A DNA stretch of 64,000 nt, taken from assembly GCA_963811595.1 (NCBI GenBank), contig CAWERW010000012.1, positions 124,001-188,000 on the forward strand, read 5' to 3'. This DNA comes from DASQFQ01 sp963811595 (lineage in GTDB: Bacteria; Actinomycetota; Thermoleophilia; Solirubrobacterales; Solirubrobacteraceae). The notes beneath the pieces were generated by a model, which saw only the letters and a program-made list of their open reading frames with translations, was not told where the DNA came from and did no database searches. Positions 30,146 to 39,342 of this stretch are shown one piece after another; position 1 is the first letter of the stretch, and the number at the start of each line of letters is the position of its first letter. Made by a program: the position numbers and the translations under genes.

Positions 30146-31079
30146 GGAGCGCCTCCACTTCGTCTTCGGTCGGCATCGCGTCCGCGCACGCCAGCCGCGA
30201 GGCGACGAGCGCCCCCGCGGCGTTGCAGAACCGCATCTTGCGCTCGAGGTCCCAGTCCTCCGAGAGCAGGCCGTGGCACAGCGCGCCGCCGAACGCGTCG
30301 CCGGCGCCGAGGCCGTTGACCACCTCGACCGGCACCGGCGGGACCTCGACGACGTCGCGCCCGTCGTCGGCGAGCACGCCCTTCGGGCCCTGCTTGACGA
30401 TCGCGAGCTCGACGCCGCGCTCGCGCAGCGCCGCGGCCGCCGCCCGCGGCTCGGTCTCGCCGACCGCGGTGTCGGCCTCATCCTTGTTGCCGACCGCGAC
30501 CGTGACGTGCTCGAGCGCGCGGCCCACCCACTCGCGGGCCTCGTCGCGCGAGCCCCAGAACATCGGGCGGTAGTCGAGGTCGAGCACGGTGATGCCGGCC
30601 TTCGCGCGCGCCTCGAGCGCGGCGAGCGTGGCCGAGCGGCTCGGCTCGTCGGAGAGCCCCGTCACCGTCACCCAGAACACGCGCGCGGCGCGGATCGCGT
30701 CGTAGTCGAGCTCGTCCGCGTGGATCTCCATGTCCGGCGCCTTCGGCACGCGGCCGTAAAAGTAGAGGGGGAAGTCGTCGGGCGGGAAGATCTCGCAGAA
30801 CGCCACCGGCGTCGAGAGGCCGGGCACGGGGGTGACGAAGCGGTCGTCGACGCCGAAGCCCTTGAGCGCGTCGTGGAGGAACTCGCCGAACGGGTCCTCG
30901 CCCGTGCGGGTGATGGTCGCGGCGCGGCGGCCGTGGCGGGCGGCCGCGACCGCGACGTTGGTCGAGCTGCCGCCGAGGAACTTGCCGAACGACGTGACCT
31001 CGCGGAGCGACACCCCGACCTGCTCGGGGTACACGTCGACGCTGATCCGGCCCATGGTGAGGACGTCGAAGCTCACCAT
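30138..31079 (-). CDS. iolC: 5-dehydro-2-deoxygluconokinase IolC
   Basis: A 313-residue PfkB-family kinase. It opens VLTMGRISVDVYPEQVG and has FGKFLGGSSTNVAVAAARHG, the IolC-typical DLDYRPMFW and the catalytic anion-hole motif NGLGAGDAFGGAL. It phosphorylates 2-deoxy-5-keto-gluconate in inositol catabolism. No iolJ-type aldolase is fused or nearby. The ATG overlaps the iolE stop by seven bases. Confidence 0.92.
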   Translation of the reverse strand: MVSFDVLTMGRISVDVYPEQVGVSLREVTSFGKFLGGSSTNVAVAAARHGRRAATITRTGEDPFGEFLHDALKGFGVDDRFVTPVPGLSTPVAFCEIFPPDDFPLYFYGRVPKAPDMEIHADELDYDAIRAARVFWVTVTGLSDEPSRSATLAALEARAKAGITVLDLDYRPMFWGSRDEAREWVGRALEHVTVAVGNKDEADTAVGETEPRAAAAALRERGVELAIVKQGPKGVLADDGRDVVEVPPVPVEVVNGLGAGDAFGGALCHGLLSEDWDLERKMRFCNAAGALVASRLACADAMPTEDEVEALLA

Positions 31080-31963
31080 CCGGCGTGCTCCCGCAGCCAC
31101 TCGCGGTTGCGCTCCTGCTCGGCGGCGGCTCCCGCGAAGTCGGCGCCGTCCTCGAGCACGCGGTCCTGCTCCACGACGACCCAGCCGTCGTAGCCGTCGA
31201 GCGCGGCGCAGAACGCGGGGAGGTCGACGTCGCCGTCCCCGAGCGCGCAGAACAGCCCGCGCCGCCACGCGGTCAGCGTGTCGGCGCGATCGGCCTTGAC
31301 CTCGGCCAGCACGCCGAGCCGCACGTCCTTGACGTGCACGGCGCCGATCCGCTCGCCCCAGTCGCGCAGCGCGGCCACGGGATCGCCGCCCGCGACGAGC
31401 AGGTGGCCGGAGTCGAGCAGCAGCTCGACGTCGGTGTCCTCGAGGAAGCGCTCGATCTCCGGCACGCCCTCCACGTAGGTCGACGTGTGGTGGTGGAACA
31501 CCGGCTCGTAGCCGCGCTCGCGCGCCGCGTCCGCGGCGCGCGCGACGCCGTCGGCGAGCGCGCGCCAGCGCCGTTTGTCGAGGCGCAGGCTCGCGTCCTC
31601 TCCCCCGCGGCCCGGGTTGGCGATCCGCTCGGGTCCGCCCGCGTCGCAGAGGACGGGCCGCGCGCCGGTCGCGCCCGCGGCGTCGAAGAGGTCGAGTGTG
31701 TGGCGCAGGCCCTCACCGTCGTCGCCCTCGGAGAAGCGCATCGGCACGAAGCCGCCGACGACCTCGAGGCCGTTCGCGTCGAGCCGCTCGGCCAGCGTGT
31801 CGCCCTCGCCGAGGTAGCCGGGCGGGCCGAGGTCCGTGCCCTCATAGCCCGCCGCCGCGATCGCCGCGAGCACGTCGACGGGGTCGGGCACGGCGAAGTC
31901 GGTGCCGACCGTCATCTCGAAGGCGCCGTAGGACAGCGGCGCGTTGGCGACGCGGACGGTCAT
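31073..31963 (-). CDS. iolE: Inosose dehydratase-like sugar isomerase IolE
   Basis: A 296-residue xylose-isomerase-like TIM-barrel protein. The N-terminus NAPLSYGAFE resembles IolE (NAPVSWG type). Metal-site residues are visible in GYEPVFHHHTSTYVE, ELLLDSGHLLVAGGDP, IGAVHVKDVR and VVVEQDRVL. In the operon it would dehydrate 2-keto-myo-inositol to the dione used by IolD. A related epimerase function is possible. Start and stop both overlap neighbouring genes. Confidence 0.85.
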   Translation of the reverse strand: MTVRVANAPLSYGAFEMTVGTDFAVPDPVDVLAAIAAAGYEGTDLGPPGYLGEGDTLAERLDANGLEVVGGFVPMRFSEGDDGEGLRHTLDLFDAAGATGARPVLCDAGGPERIANPGRGGEDASLRLDKRRWRALADGVARAADAARERGYEPVFHHHTSTYVEGVPEIERFLEDTDVELLLDSGHLLVAGGDPVAALRDWGERIGAVHVKDVRLGVLAEVKADRADTLTAWRRGLFCALGDGDVDLPAFCAALDGYDGWVVVEQDRVLEDGADFAGAAAEQERNREWLREHAGW

Positions 31964-33123
31964 CGCGCGGCCTCCCATGCGCCCGACTCCGCACTGCGCT
32001 CGATCGCGTCGAGCACGCGGGCGGTCGCGAGCATCTCCTCGACGCCCGGCTCGCGCTGCTCCCCGTCGCGCACGCCGGCCAGGAAGTTGCGGGCCTCGAG
32101 CACGCGCAGGTCGTCGTAGCCCATCGGGACGCCGGCGCCGGGCTGGAAGGCGACGAAGTCGGGGTGCTGCACGCCGACCTGGATGCGCGCGTAGCCCTCG
32201 TCGCCGTCGTCGGAGAGCGCGAAGCGCTCGAGCTCGTTCATGCGCTCGAGCTCCCACGCCAGCGCGCCGGTCGTGCCGTGGACCTCGACGCGCAGCCCCA
32301 CGCGCGGGCCGACCACGACGCGGCTCGCCTCGAGCGAGCCGACGGTGCCGCCCGCGAGCTCGCACAGCGCGGCCGCCCAGTCCTCGTTGTCGACGTCGAC
32401 GAGGTCGTCGCTGTCGCCGCGGTCGAAGTGCGTGCCCCCGCCGAGCGCGCGCGGCCGGCGCGGGATCAGCGTCGCGACGCGGCCGGTGAGCCGCTCGACC
32501 GGACCCACCAGGTGGTGCGTCAGGTCGACGACGTGCGCCATCAGGTCGCCGAGCGCTCCCGAGCCGGCGACCGCTCGCTGGAAGCGCCACGACGCGGCGC
32601 CGTCGGGGCGGTTGGCGTAGTCGGCGAGGAAGACCGCGCGGTAGTGGTTGACCTCGCCGATCGCGCCGTCGGCGATCAGCGCCCGCGCGTGCTGGACGGC
32701 GGGCGCGAAGCGGTAGCAGAAGCCGACGCCGGTGACGGTGCCCGCCCGGCGCGCCGCGTCGGCGACCGCCTGGGTGTCGGCGACCCCGCGCCCGACCGGC
32801 TTCTCGACCCACACGTGCTTGCCCGCCTCCAGCGCGGCGACCGCCACCTCGCGGTGCATGGCGTTGGGGAGCGTCACGTTGACGACCTCGACGGCGGGGT
32901 CGTCGACCACCGCGCGCCAGTCGTCGGTGGTGGTCTCGAATCCGACGCGCTCGGCGTGGCGGCGGCGCTCCTCGCTGACGTCGGCCGCACTGACGAGCCG
33001 GGGGCGCACCCCGAGGTCGGGGAAGTGCTCGAGCACGCGCCGGTAGGCGGCGCTGTGCACGCGCCCCATCCAGCCCAGGCCGATGACGCCGACCCCGATG
33101 TCCCGCTCCACCGCTCCCAGCAT
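31960..33123 (-). CDS. Gfo/Idh/MocA-family sugar/inositol dehydrogenase
   Basis: A 387-residue dehydrogenase with GVGVIGLGWMGRVHSAAYR, the catalytic Lys in WVEKPVGRG, and LGDLMAHVVDLTHHLVGPVE. It is longer than the IolG-like protein of the same operon and from a different subgroup, often used for scyllo-inositol or for other inositol stereoisomers. It starts one base after the LacI stop, so it is probably co-transcribed with the regulator. Confidence 0.8.
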   Translation of the reverse strand: MLGAVERDIGVGVIGLGWMGRVHSAAYRRVLEHFPDLGVRPRLVSAADVSEERRRHAERVGFETTTDDWRAVVDDPAVEVVNVTLPNAMHREVAVAALEAGKHVWVEKPVGRGVADTQAVADAARRAGTVTGVGFCYRFAPAVQHARALIADGAIGEVNHYRAVFLADYANRPDGAASWRFQRAVAGSGALGDLMAHVVDLTHHLVGPVERLTGRVATLIPRRPRALGGGTHFDRGDSDDLVDVDNEDWAAALCELAGGTVGSLEASRVVVGPRVGLRVEVHGTTGALAWELERMNELERFALSDDGDEGYARIQVGVQHPDFVAFQPGAGVPMGYDDLRVLEARNFLAGVRDGEQREPGVEEMLATARVLDAIERSAESGAWEAAR

Positions 33124-33124
33124 G

Positions 33125-34159
33125 TCAGGCCGCGGGCGGCGGCAGCTCGCCGGAGCCCCGGACGATCAGCGTGGTCGGGATCACGGCGTGGCGGGACGGG
33201 CCGCGGTAGCCGTCGAGCCGCGAGAACAGCATCTCGGCGCCCTCGCGCCCGAGCCTGCGCGGGTCCTGCGCCACGACGGTGACGCCGAGCACGTCGGCGA
33301 GCATCACGTCGTCGAAGCCGACGACTGCGACCTGCCGCTCGAGCCCGAGCTCGTGGAGCGCCCGCAGCGCGCCGACGGTGATCAGGTTCTGGCTGGAGAA
33401 CAGCGCGGTCGGCGGGCGGTCCGCGCGAAGCAGGTCGAGCGTGCTCTCATACGCGCCCTCACCCCGGAAGCGCGGATGGCGGACCAGCGCGACATCTTCC
33501 TCGATTCCCCGGCGCTCGAGTGCAGCGCGGTATCCGCGCAGCCGCTCCGCGGCGGTGTAGATCTCCGGCCGGTCGCCGAGGTAGCCGATCCGGCGGTGAC
33601 CCTGCGCGAGCAGGTGCTCGACCGCCGCCGCGGCGCCGCCCGCGTTGTCCGACACGACGTCGTCGGCGTCGATGAAGCCCGGGGGCCGGTCGACGAACAC
33701 CATCGGCGTGCCCGCCGCGCGGTCGCGCAGCAGGTAGGAGTGGTCGTGCGGCGCCGGCACGATGATCAGCCCGTCGACGCCGCGGGCGCCGAACGCCTCG
33801 GTGAGCTCGCGCTCGCGCTCGGGCTCCTCGTCGGACGACCCGGCGAAGGTCAGGACCCCGCGCTCGCGCGCGACCTCCTCGACGCCGCGGTGGATGAGCG
33901 AGAAGAACGGGTTCGAGACGTCCTCGAAGATCAGGCCGATGCTCGCCGTCACGCCGTCGGAGCGCCGCAGCGAGCTGGCGGTCAGGTTGTGGCGGTAGCC
34001 GAGCAGCTCGACCGCGTCCCGCACGCGGCGCGCCAGGTCGGCGCGCACCCCCTCGCCGCCGTTGACGACGCGCGAGACCGTGCTGAGGCTCACGCCGGCG
34101 ACGGCCGCGACCTCACGCATGGTGGGACGGCGCGGACCCCCCTCTCCGTTCACGGTCAC
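33125..34159 (-). CDS. LacI-family regulator of the inositol locus
   Basis: A 344-residue repressor. The N-terminal HTH (MREVAAVAGVSLSTVSRVV) and hinge (NLTASSLRRSDG) precede a periplasmic-binding-like sensor (IGLIFEDVSNPFFSLI, VVSDNAGGAAAAVEHLLAQG, VVGFDDVMLADVLG). First gene of the minus-strand catabolic operon and divergent from the ABC importer. Two GAAAACG-type half-palindromes in the 136-bp divergent region are its likely operators, so it probably controls both directions and its own synthesis. The GTG at 34159 or the GTG two codons on may be used. Confidence 0.9.
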   Translation of the reverse strand: MTVNGEGGPRRPTMREVAAVAGVSLSTVSRVVNGGEGVRADLARRVRDAVELLGYRHNLTASSLRRSDGVTASIGLIFEDVSNPFFSLIHRGVEEVARERGVLTFAGSSDEEPERERELTEAFGARGVDGLIIVPAPHDHSYLLRDRAAGTPMVFVDRPPGFIDADDVVSDNAGGAAAAVEHLLAQGHRRIGYLGDRPEIYTAAERLRGYRAALERRGIEEDVALVRHPRFRGEGAYESTLDLLRADRPPTALFSSQNLITVGALRALHELGLERQVAVVGFDDVMLADVLGVTVVAQDPRRLGREGAEMLFSRLDGYRGPSRHAVIPTTLIVRGSGELPPPAA

Positions 34160-34182
34160 GATCCGCGAGCATACGCTCTTCA

Positions 34183-34194
34183 GAAAACGATCTC
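34183..34194. promoter_or_regulatory. Candidate LacI-type operator 1
   Basis: GAAAACGATCTC, an imperfect copy of operator 2. It lies just upstream of the importer -35 and near the start of the divergent operon. Confidence 0.4.
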
Positions 34195-34199
34195 AAGGC

Positions 34200-34228
34200 T
34201 TGACTTTGCTTATTTGTGGCGATAGTTT
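34200..34228 (+). promoter_or_regulatory. Sigma-70-type promoter of the sugar ABC importer
   Basis: TTGACT (34200-34205), 17-bp spacer, TAGTTT (34223-34228). The stretch is unusually AT-rich for the window. Operator 2 lies 10 bp beyond the -10. Confidence 0.6.
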
Positions 34229-34238
34229 CGTCAACGCT

Positions 34239-34250
34239 GAAAACGTTATC
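34239..34250. promoter_or_regulatory. Candidate LacI-type operator 2
   Basis: GAAAACGTTATC, centred on AACGTT and close to the LacI-family operator pattern. It is placed at about the transcription start, which suits repression. Confidence 0.5.
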
Positions 34251-34295
34251 TGGGGTTGAGGGCCCCGGCTGATGGCAAACCTAGGAGGAGGGACC

Positions 34296-35345
34296 ATGCA
34301 CGAAGGTCACAAGCGCCTCGGGCGGCGCTCGAAGGCGTTCGCCGCGCTCGCCGGCTCCGCTGTACTCGCGTTCGGCATCGCCGCGTGCGGTGACGACGAG
34401 GAGAGCGGCGGCGGCGGCGGCGGCGGCGGAGACGAAGAGGTCACCGTCGGGCTGATCACCAAGACCGAGTCCAACCCGTTCTTCGTGAAGATGAAGGAGG
34501 GCGCGCAGGCGCAGGCCGAGAAGGACAACGTCAAGCTGCTCACGGCCTCCGGCAAGTCGGACACCGACAACGCCAGCCAGGTCACGGCGCTCGAGAACAT
34601 GACGACGCAGGGCGCAAAGACGATCCTGCTCGTCCCCGCCGACTCCAAGGCCGTGGTGCCCGCCATCAAGAAGGCGCGCGACGCAGGCGTGACGGTGATC
34701 GCGCTCGACACGCCGACCGAGCCGCAGGACGCGGCCAACGCGCTGTTCGCCACCGACAATCTGAAGGCCGGCGAGCTGATCGGCCAGTACGCGAAGGCGA
34801 AGGCCGAGGAGATGGGGATCGAGCCGAAGATCGCCATGCTCGACCTCGCGCCGGGCATCTCCGTCGGGCAGCTCCGCCACGACGGCTTCCTGAAGGGCTT
34901 CGGCATCAAGGAGGGCGATTCCGCGATCATCGGTGCCGCGCCCACGCTCGGTGACCAGGCGAAGGGCCAGGCGGCGATGGAGACGCTGCTGCAGAAGGAC
35001 CCGGACATCAACATCATCTACTCGATCAACGAGCCGTCCGGCTTCGGCGGCGCGACCGCGCTCAAGGCGGCCGGCAAGGACCCGAAGGACTTCATCCTCG
35101 TGTCCGTCGACGGCGGCTGCCAGGCGATCGAGGAGGGCATCAAGCCGGGCATCATCGACGCGACCTCGCAGCAGTACCCGCTGAAGATGGCGGCGATGGG
35201 CGTGGAGAAGGGCGCGGCGGCCGCGCGCGGCGGCGAGAAGCCGACCGGCTACGTCGACACGGGCGTTGAGCTCATCGCGGCCGAGCCGGTGGAGGGCGTC
35301 GAGTCCAAGGACGCCGCCTTCGGCGAGGAGAACTGCTGGGGCTAG
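34296..35345 (+). CDS. Sugar/inositol ABC transporter substrate-binding lipoprotein
   Basis: A 349-residue periplasmic-binding protein of the RbsB/xylose type. The signal peptide ends in a lipobox (AFGIAAC), followed by a Gly-rich linker of nine Gly. The fold signatures are VGLITKTESNPFFVKMKEGAQ, LLVPADSKAVVPAIKKA, VIALDTPTEP and ILVSVDGG. GGAGGAGG precedes the ATG at 34296; an ATG eight codons earlier would disrupt the signal peptide. Divergence from the iol operon makes inositol or a related polyol the probable ligand (inference). Confidence 0.88.
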   Translation: MHEGHKRLGRRSKAFAALAGSAVLAFGIAACGDDEESGGGGGGGGDEEVTVGLITKTESNPFFVKMKEGAQAQAEKDNVKLLTASGKSDTDNASQVTALENMTTQGAKTILLVPADSKAVVPAIKKARDAGVTVIALDTPTEPQDAANALFATDNLKAGELIGQYAKAKAEEMGIEPKIAMLDLAPGISVGQLRHDGFLKGFGIKEGDSAIIGAAPTLGDQAKGQAAMETLLQKDPDINIIYSINEPSGFGGATALKAAGKDPKDFILVSVDGGCQAIEEGIKPGIIDATSQQYPLKMAAMGVEKGAAAARGGEKPTGYVDTGVELIAAEPVEGVESKDAAFGEENCWG

Positions 35346-35357
35346 TGCGACCGGCGG

Positions 35358-35379
35358 CCGGCCCGCAACCGCGGGCCGG
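35358..35379 (+). terminator. 9-bp GC hairpin between binding protein and permease genes
   Basis: CCGGCCCGC and GCGGGCCGG flank a 4-nt loop (aacc). No T-run follows, and the permease gene has its own ribosome site. Such hairpins commonly stabilise the upstream mRNA or partly terminate, raising binding-protein levels. Confidence 0.55.
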
Positions 35380-35412
35380 TCGTCTTCGCGCGTCCCAACA
35401 GGGAGGAGCCAA

Positions 35413-36453
35413 ATGACTCAGCCACAAGCACAAACCGCGGGGGCGGACACCGAGTCCGGCGGACAGTCCGCGCCCCCCGGAGACAAGGGCGGCGGCCGCG
35501 GAATCCCCAAGGTGTCGGGTGATCGCGTCGCGCAGCTCGGCCCGCTCATCGCGCTGATCCTGGCGTGCATCTTCTTCACCACGCAGTCCGAGCAGTTCCT
35601 CGACCCGACGAACTTCTCGCTGATCATCCAGCAGGTGATGGTGATCGGCACCTTGGCCATCGGCCAGACGCTGATCATCCTCACGGCGGGCATCGACCTC
35701 TCGTGCGGCACGGCGATGGCGCTCGGCTCGATCGTCATGACCAAGTTGGCGGTGGACTCCAACGTGCCGCCGGTCCTGGCGATCCTCCTCGGCATCGCCA
35801 CCTGCGCGGTCGTCGGGTTCGTCAACGGCGGGCTGGTCGTGGGGCTGGCGATGCCGCCGTTCATCGTCACGCTCGGCACGTTCAGCATCTGCCTCGCGCT
35901 GACCCACATCTACTCCAAGGACGAGACGATCTCGAACCTCCCCAGCGCCATGACGAAGCTGGGCGAGTCCTTCAAGATCGGCGACACGGCGATCACCTAC
36001 GGATCGCTCGTCGCGTTGGCCCTGTTCGCGCTGTTCTGGTTCATCTTGACCCAGACGACCTGGGGCCGGCGGGTGTACGCGCTGGGCGACAACCCGGAGG
36101 CGACGCGCCTGATGGGCGTCCCGGTTCGGCGCCAGCTGCTGATGGTGTACGTGGTCGCGGGTGCGATCTACGGCATCGCGGCGCTGCTGCTGGTTGCCCG
36201 CACGAACGTGGGCGACCCGAACGCCGGCCAGACCGACAACCTCGACGCGATCACCGCGGTGGTGCTCGGCGGCACGTCGCTGTTCGGCGGCCGCGGGACG
36301 ATCATCGGCACCCTGATCGGGGCGCTGATAATCGGCGTGGTGCGCAACGGGCTCGTCCTGATGGGCGTCGCCTCGACCTACCAGATCCTCATCACGGGCA
36401 TCCTGGTCATCACCGCCGTGGCCGTCGACCAGATCGCGAGGAAGCGGGCATGA
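35413..36453 (+). CDS. Sugar ABC transporter permease (RbsC family)
   Basis: A 346-residue inner-membrane permease with about nine hydrophobic segments after a 40-residue soluble N-terminus. Family motifs are LTAGIDLSCGTAMALGS, MPPFIVTLGTFSICLALT, RRVYALGDNPEATRLMGVPV (EAA-type loop) and ITAVVLGGTSLFGGRGTIIGTLIGA. GGGAGGAG sets the ATG. The stop overlaps the ATPase ATG. Confidence 0.9.
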   Translation: MTQPQAQTAGADTESGGQSAPPGDKGGGRGIPKVSGDRVAQLGPLIALILACIFFTTQSEQFLDPTNFSLIIQQVMVIGTLAIGQTLIILTAGIDLSCGTAMALGSIVMTKLAVDSNVPPVLAILLGIATCAVVGFVNGGLVVGLAMPPFIVTLGTFSICLALTHIYSKDETISNLPSAMTKLGESFKIGDTAITYGSLVALALFALFWFILTQTTWGRRVYALGDNPEATRLMGVPVRRQLLMVYVVAGAIYGIAALLLVARTNVGDPNAGQTDNLDAITAVVLGGTSLFGGRGTIIGTLIGALIIGVVRNGLVLMGVASTYQILITGILVITAVAVDQIARKRA

Positions 36454-37322
36454 GCGCGCAGGCGATGACGAAGGACCAGATCGAGAGCCAGACGCCGATC
36501 CTGTCGGCGCGCGGCCTCTACAAGAGCTACGGCCAGGTGACCGCCATCGACGGCGCCGACTTCGACCTCTACCCCGGCGAGATCCTCGCCGTGATCGGGG
36601 ACAACGGGGCCGGCAAGTCGAGCATGATCAAGGCGCTCTCGGGCGCGACGATCCCCGACAAGGGGACGATCAGCCTCGACGACGAGGAGGTCCACTTCAA
36701 GTCGCCGCTCGAAGCACGCCGTGCGGGCATCGAGACGGTCTACCAGGACCTCGCGGTGGCGCCGGCGCTGGACATCGCGACCAACCTGTTCCTCGGTCGC
36801 GAGAAGCGGCGCGACGGCCCGCTGGGCTCGGTATTCCGCATGATCGACCACAAGGGCATGAAGGAGGAGGCCGACAAGCAGATGAAGAGCCTGCAGATCG
36901 GCATCCGCTCCATGAGCCAGGCGGTGGAGACGCTCTCGGGCGGCCAGCGCCAGGGCGTCGCGGTGGCGCGTGCCGCCGCCTGGGCGCGCAAGCTGGTGAT
37001 CATGGACGAGCCGACTGCCGCGCTCGGCGTGAAGGAGTCCGGGCAGGTGCTCGAGCTCATCAAGCGCGTGCGCGACAACGGGCTGCCGGTGATCCTGATC
37101 AGCCACAACATGCCGCACGTGTTCGAGATCGCCGACCGGATCCACATCCACCGCCTCGGGAAGCGCGTGGCGGTCGTGGACCCGAAGGAGCACTCGATGC
37201 ACGAGGTCGTGGGCATCATGACCGGCGCCGTCGTGCACGACATCGAGCACCAGGAGCTCGAGCCGGGCGAGGAGGGTGCCGCGCCGGCCGGGGAGACGAC
37301 GGCCGAGAAGCCGGCGGAGTGA
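36450..37322 (+). CDS. Sugar ABC transporter ATPase, single-domain (FrcA-like)
   Basis: A 290-residue cytoplasmic ATPase with Walker A (GDNGAGKSSMIKAL), signature LSGGQRQGVAVARA, Walker B VIMDEPTAALGV and switch His in ISHNMPHV. Only one ATPase cassette is present, unlike the ~500-residue tandem RbsA/XylG proteins, so it is expected to act as a homodimer as in fructose-type FrcA systems. The C-terminal 25 residues are acidic and unconserved. Confidence 0.9.
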   Translation: MSAQAMTKDQIESQTPILSARGLYKSYGQVTAIDGADFDLYPGEILAVIGDNGAGKSSMIKALSGATIPDKGTISLDDEEVHFKSPLEARRAGIETVYQDLAVAPALDIATNLFLGREKRRDGPLGSVFRMIDHKGMKEEADKQMKSLQIGIRSMSQAVETLSGGQRQGVAVARAAAWARKLVIMDEPTAALGVKESGQVLELIKRVRDNGLPVILISHNMPHVFEIADRIHIHRLGKRVAVVDPKEHSMHEVVGIMTGAVVHDIEHQELEPGEEGAAPAGETTAEKPAE

Positions 37323-37323
37323 C

Positions 37324-38316
37324 ATGAAGGCCGCCGTCCTCCACGCGGTCGGCGACCTGCGCCTCGAGGAGCGCGCGGACCCGGTGGCGGGGCCGCGCGA
37401 GGTGCTGATCGAGATCGCGGTGGTGGGCGTGTGCGGCTCGGACGTCCACTACTACGAGCACGGGCGCATCGGGCCCCGCGTCGTGCGCGGGCCCCATGTG
37501 CTCGGGCACGAGGCGTCGGGGCGGGTGGTGGCGCTCGGGGAGGGCGCCTCGAAGGTCGCGGTCGGGGACCGGGTGGCGCTGGAACCGGGCGTCCCGTGCG
37601 GGCGCTGCCGCGAATGCCGGAGCGGGCGCTACAACCTCTGCCGCGACGTGAAGTTCCTCGGCGCGCCTCCGATCGACGGCGCGTTCCGGCGCTTCGTCGC
37701 GCTCCACGAGGACTTCGTGTTCGCGCTGCCGGACTCGGTTTCCGACGCGGCCGGCGCGCTGCTCGAGCCGCTGTCGGTGGGACTGTGGGCGTGCCGGCGC
37801 GCGGGCGTCACGGTGGGCGACCGCGTGCTCGTGACCGGCGCGGGGCCGATCGGACTGCTCGCCGTGCAGGCCGCGCGGGCGTCGGGGGCGGTCGAGATCG
37901 CCGTGACGGACCTGAACCCGCGGCGGCTCGAGCTGGCCCTGCGCACGGGCGCGACGGTCGCCGGCGAGTCGGTGGACTTCGAGGCCGACGTGCTGATCGA
38001 GTGCTCGGGCGCTCCCGCGGCGCTGGCCGCCGGCCTGCGCGCGCTCGCGCCGGCGGGGCGGGCGGTGGTCGTCGCGATGGGCTACGACGGCGACACCACG
38101 GTGCCGCTCGCGCTGATCCAGGGGCGCGAGCTGTGGCTGAGCGGGACGTTCCGCTACGCCGGGACGTACCCGGACGCGATCGCGCTGGCCGCGTCGGGCG
38201 CGGTCGATCTCGAGGCGATCGTCACCGGCCGCGTCGGGTTGGAGGACACCGAGGCGGCCCTCCGCGCCGGCCGCGAGGACCCCGACTCCGTGAAGGTCCT
38301 CGTCACTCCCCGCTAG
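37324..38316 (+). CDS. Zinc-dependent polyol (sorbitol/xylitol-type) dehydrogenase
   Basis: A 330-residue MDR enzyme: VGVCGSDVHYYEHGRIGP and VLGHEASGRVV (catalytic zinc), EPGVPCGRCRECRSGRYNLC (structural zinc) and VTGAGPIGLLAVQAA (NAD). These match the sorbitol/L-iditol/xylitol dehydrogenase group. Its ATG follows the ATPase stop by one base, so it belongs to the importer operon and probably oxidises an imported polyol. The 3' end overlaps the convergent aldo/keto reductase by 14 nt. Confidence 0.88.
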   Translation: MKAAVLHAVGDLRLEERADPVAGPREVLIEIAVVGVCGSDVHYYEHGRIGPRVVRGPHVLGHEASGRVVALGEGASKVAVGDRVALEPGVPCGRCRECRSGRYNLCRDVKFLGAPPIDGAFRRFVALHEDFVFALPDSVSDAAGALLEPLSVGLWACRRAGVTVGDRVLVTGAGPIGLLAVQAARASGAVEIAVTDLNPRRLELALRTGATVAGESVDFEADVLIECSGAPAALAAGLRALAPAGRAVVVAMGYDGDTTVPLALIQGRELWLSGTFRYAGTYPDAIALAASGAVDLEAIVTGRVGLEDTEAALRAGREDPDSVKVLVTPR

Positions 38317-39328
38317 ACCGCGCCCAGATGTTGATGCCGGCCTCGACCGCGTGGCGGTCGATCTCCTCGAGCTCGCTCGCGCTGAACTCGAGCTTGTCGA
38401 GCGCGGCGAGCGTGTCGTCGAGCTGCTCCACCGTGCGGGCGCCCACGAGCGCCGACGTCACGCGCGGGTCGCGCAGCACCCACGCGACCGCCATCTGCGC
38501 GAGCGACTGGCCGCGCCCCTGGGCGATCTCGTTGAGCGCGCGCACGCGGTCGAGGTTCTCGTCGGTCAGGTGGTCGCGCGAGAACGACACGCCCTGGACG
38601 GCACGCGAGTCCTCGGGGACGCCGTCGAGGTACTTGTCGGTGAGCATCCCCTGGCCGAGCGGTGAGAAGACGATGCAGCCGACCCCCTCCTCCCCCAGCA
38701 CGTCAAGCAGGTCCTCCTCGATCCAGCGGTTGAGCAGGCTGTAGCTCGGCTGGTGGATGAGCAGCGGCGTGCCGAGCTCGCGGAAGATCTGCACGGCCTC
38801 GGCCGTGCGCGGGCCCGAGTAGGAGGAGATGCCGGCGTAGAGCGCCTTGCCCTGGCGGACCGCGGTGTCGACGGCGCCGAGCGTCTCCTCGAGCGGCGTG
38901 TCGGGGTCGAACCGGTGCGAGTAGAAGATGTCGACGTAGTCGAGCCCCATGCGCTGCAGGCTCTGGTCGAGGCTGGAGAGCAGGTACTTGCGCGAGCCCC
39001 ACTCGCCGTACGGGCCGGGCCACATGTTGTAGCCCGCCTTGGTGGAGATGATCAGCTCGTCGCGGTAGGGCCGTAGGTCCTCGGCCATGATGCGGCCGAA
39101 GTTGATCTCGGCGGCGCCGGCCGGCGGGCCGTAGTTGTTGGCGAGGTCGATGTGCGTGACGCCGCGGTCGAAGGCGCGGCGGATGATCGCGCGCTGGGTC
39201 TCGAGCGGCGCGTTGTCGCCGAAGTTGTTCCACAGGCCGAGCGAGATGGCCGGGAGCTGCAGCCCGGAGCGGCCGCAGCGGCGGTAGGTCATGGAGTCGT
39301 AGCGTTCGTTCGCGGCGAGGTAGGGCAT
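38303..39328 (-). CDS. Aldo/keto reductase (YghZ/Kv-beta-like)
   Basis: A 341-residue TIM-barrel NADPH reductase. The N-terminus MPYLAANERYDSMTYRRCG and SLGLWNNFGD are typical of the L-glyceraldehyde-3-phosphate reductase (YghZ) group. Catalytic Asp/Tyr lie in THIDLANNYGPPAG, Lys in IISTKAGYNMWPGPYGE and His in VDIFYSHRFDPDTP. It starts 14 nt after the DUF6504 gene on the same strand and could be read from the SOS-controlled imuB promoter. Detoxification of aldehydes is a plausible role. Confidence 0.88.
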   Translation of the reverse strand: MPYLAANERYDSMTYRRCGRSGLQLPAISLGLWNNFGDNAPLETQRAIIRRAFDRGVTHIDLANNYGPPAGAAEINFGRIMAEDLRPYRDELIISTKAGYNMWPGPYGEWGSRKYLLSSLDQSLQRMGLDYVDIFYSHRFDPDTPLEETLGAVDTAVRQGKALYAGISSYSGPRTAEAVQIFRELGTPLLIHQPSYSLLNRWIEEDLLDVLGEEGVGCIVFSPLGQGMLTDKYLDGVPEDSRAVQGVSFSRDHLTDENLDRVRALNEIAQGRGQSLAQMAVAWVLRDPRVTSALVGARTVEQLDDTLAALDKLEFSASELEEIDRHAVEAGINIWARSSGE

Positions 39329-39342
39329 GGCGCGGGATTGTG

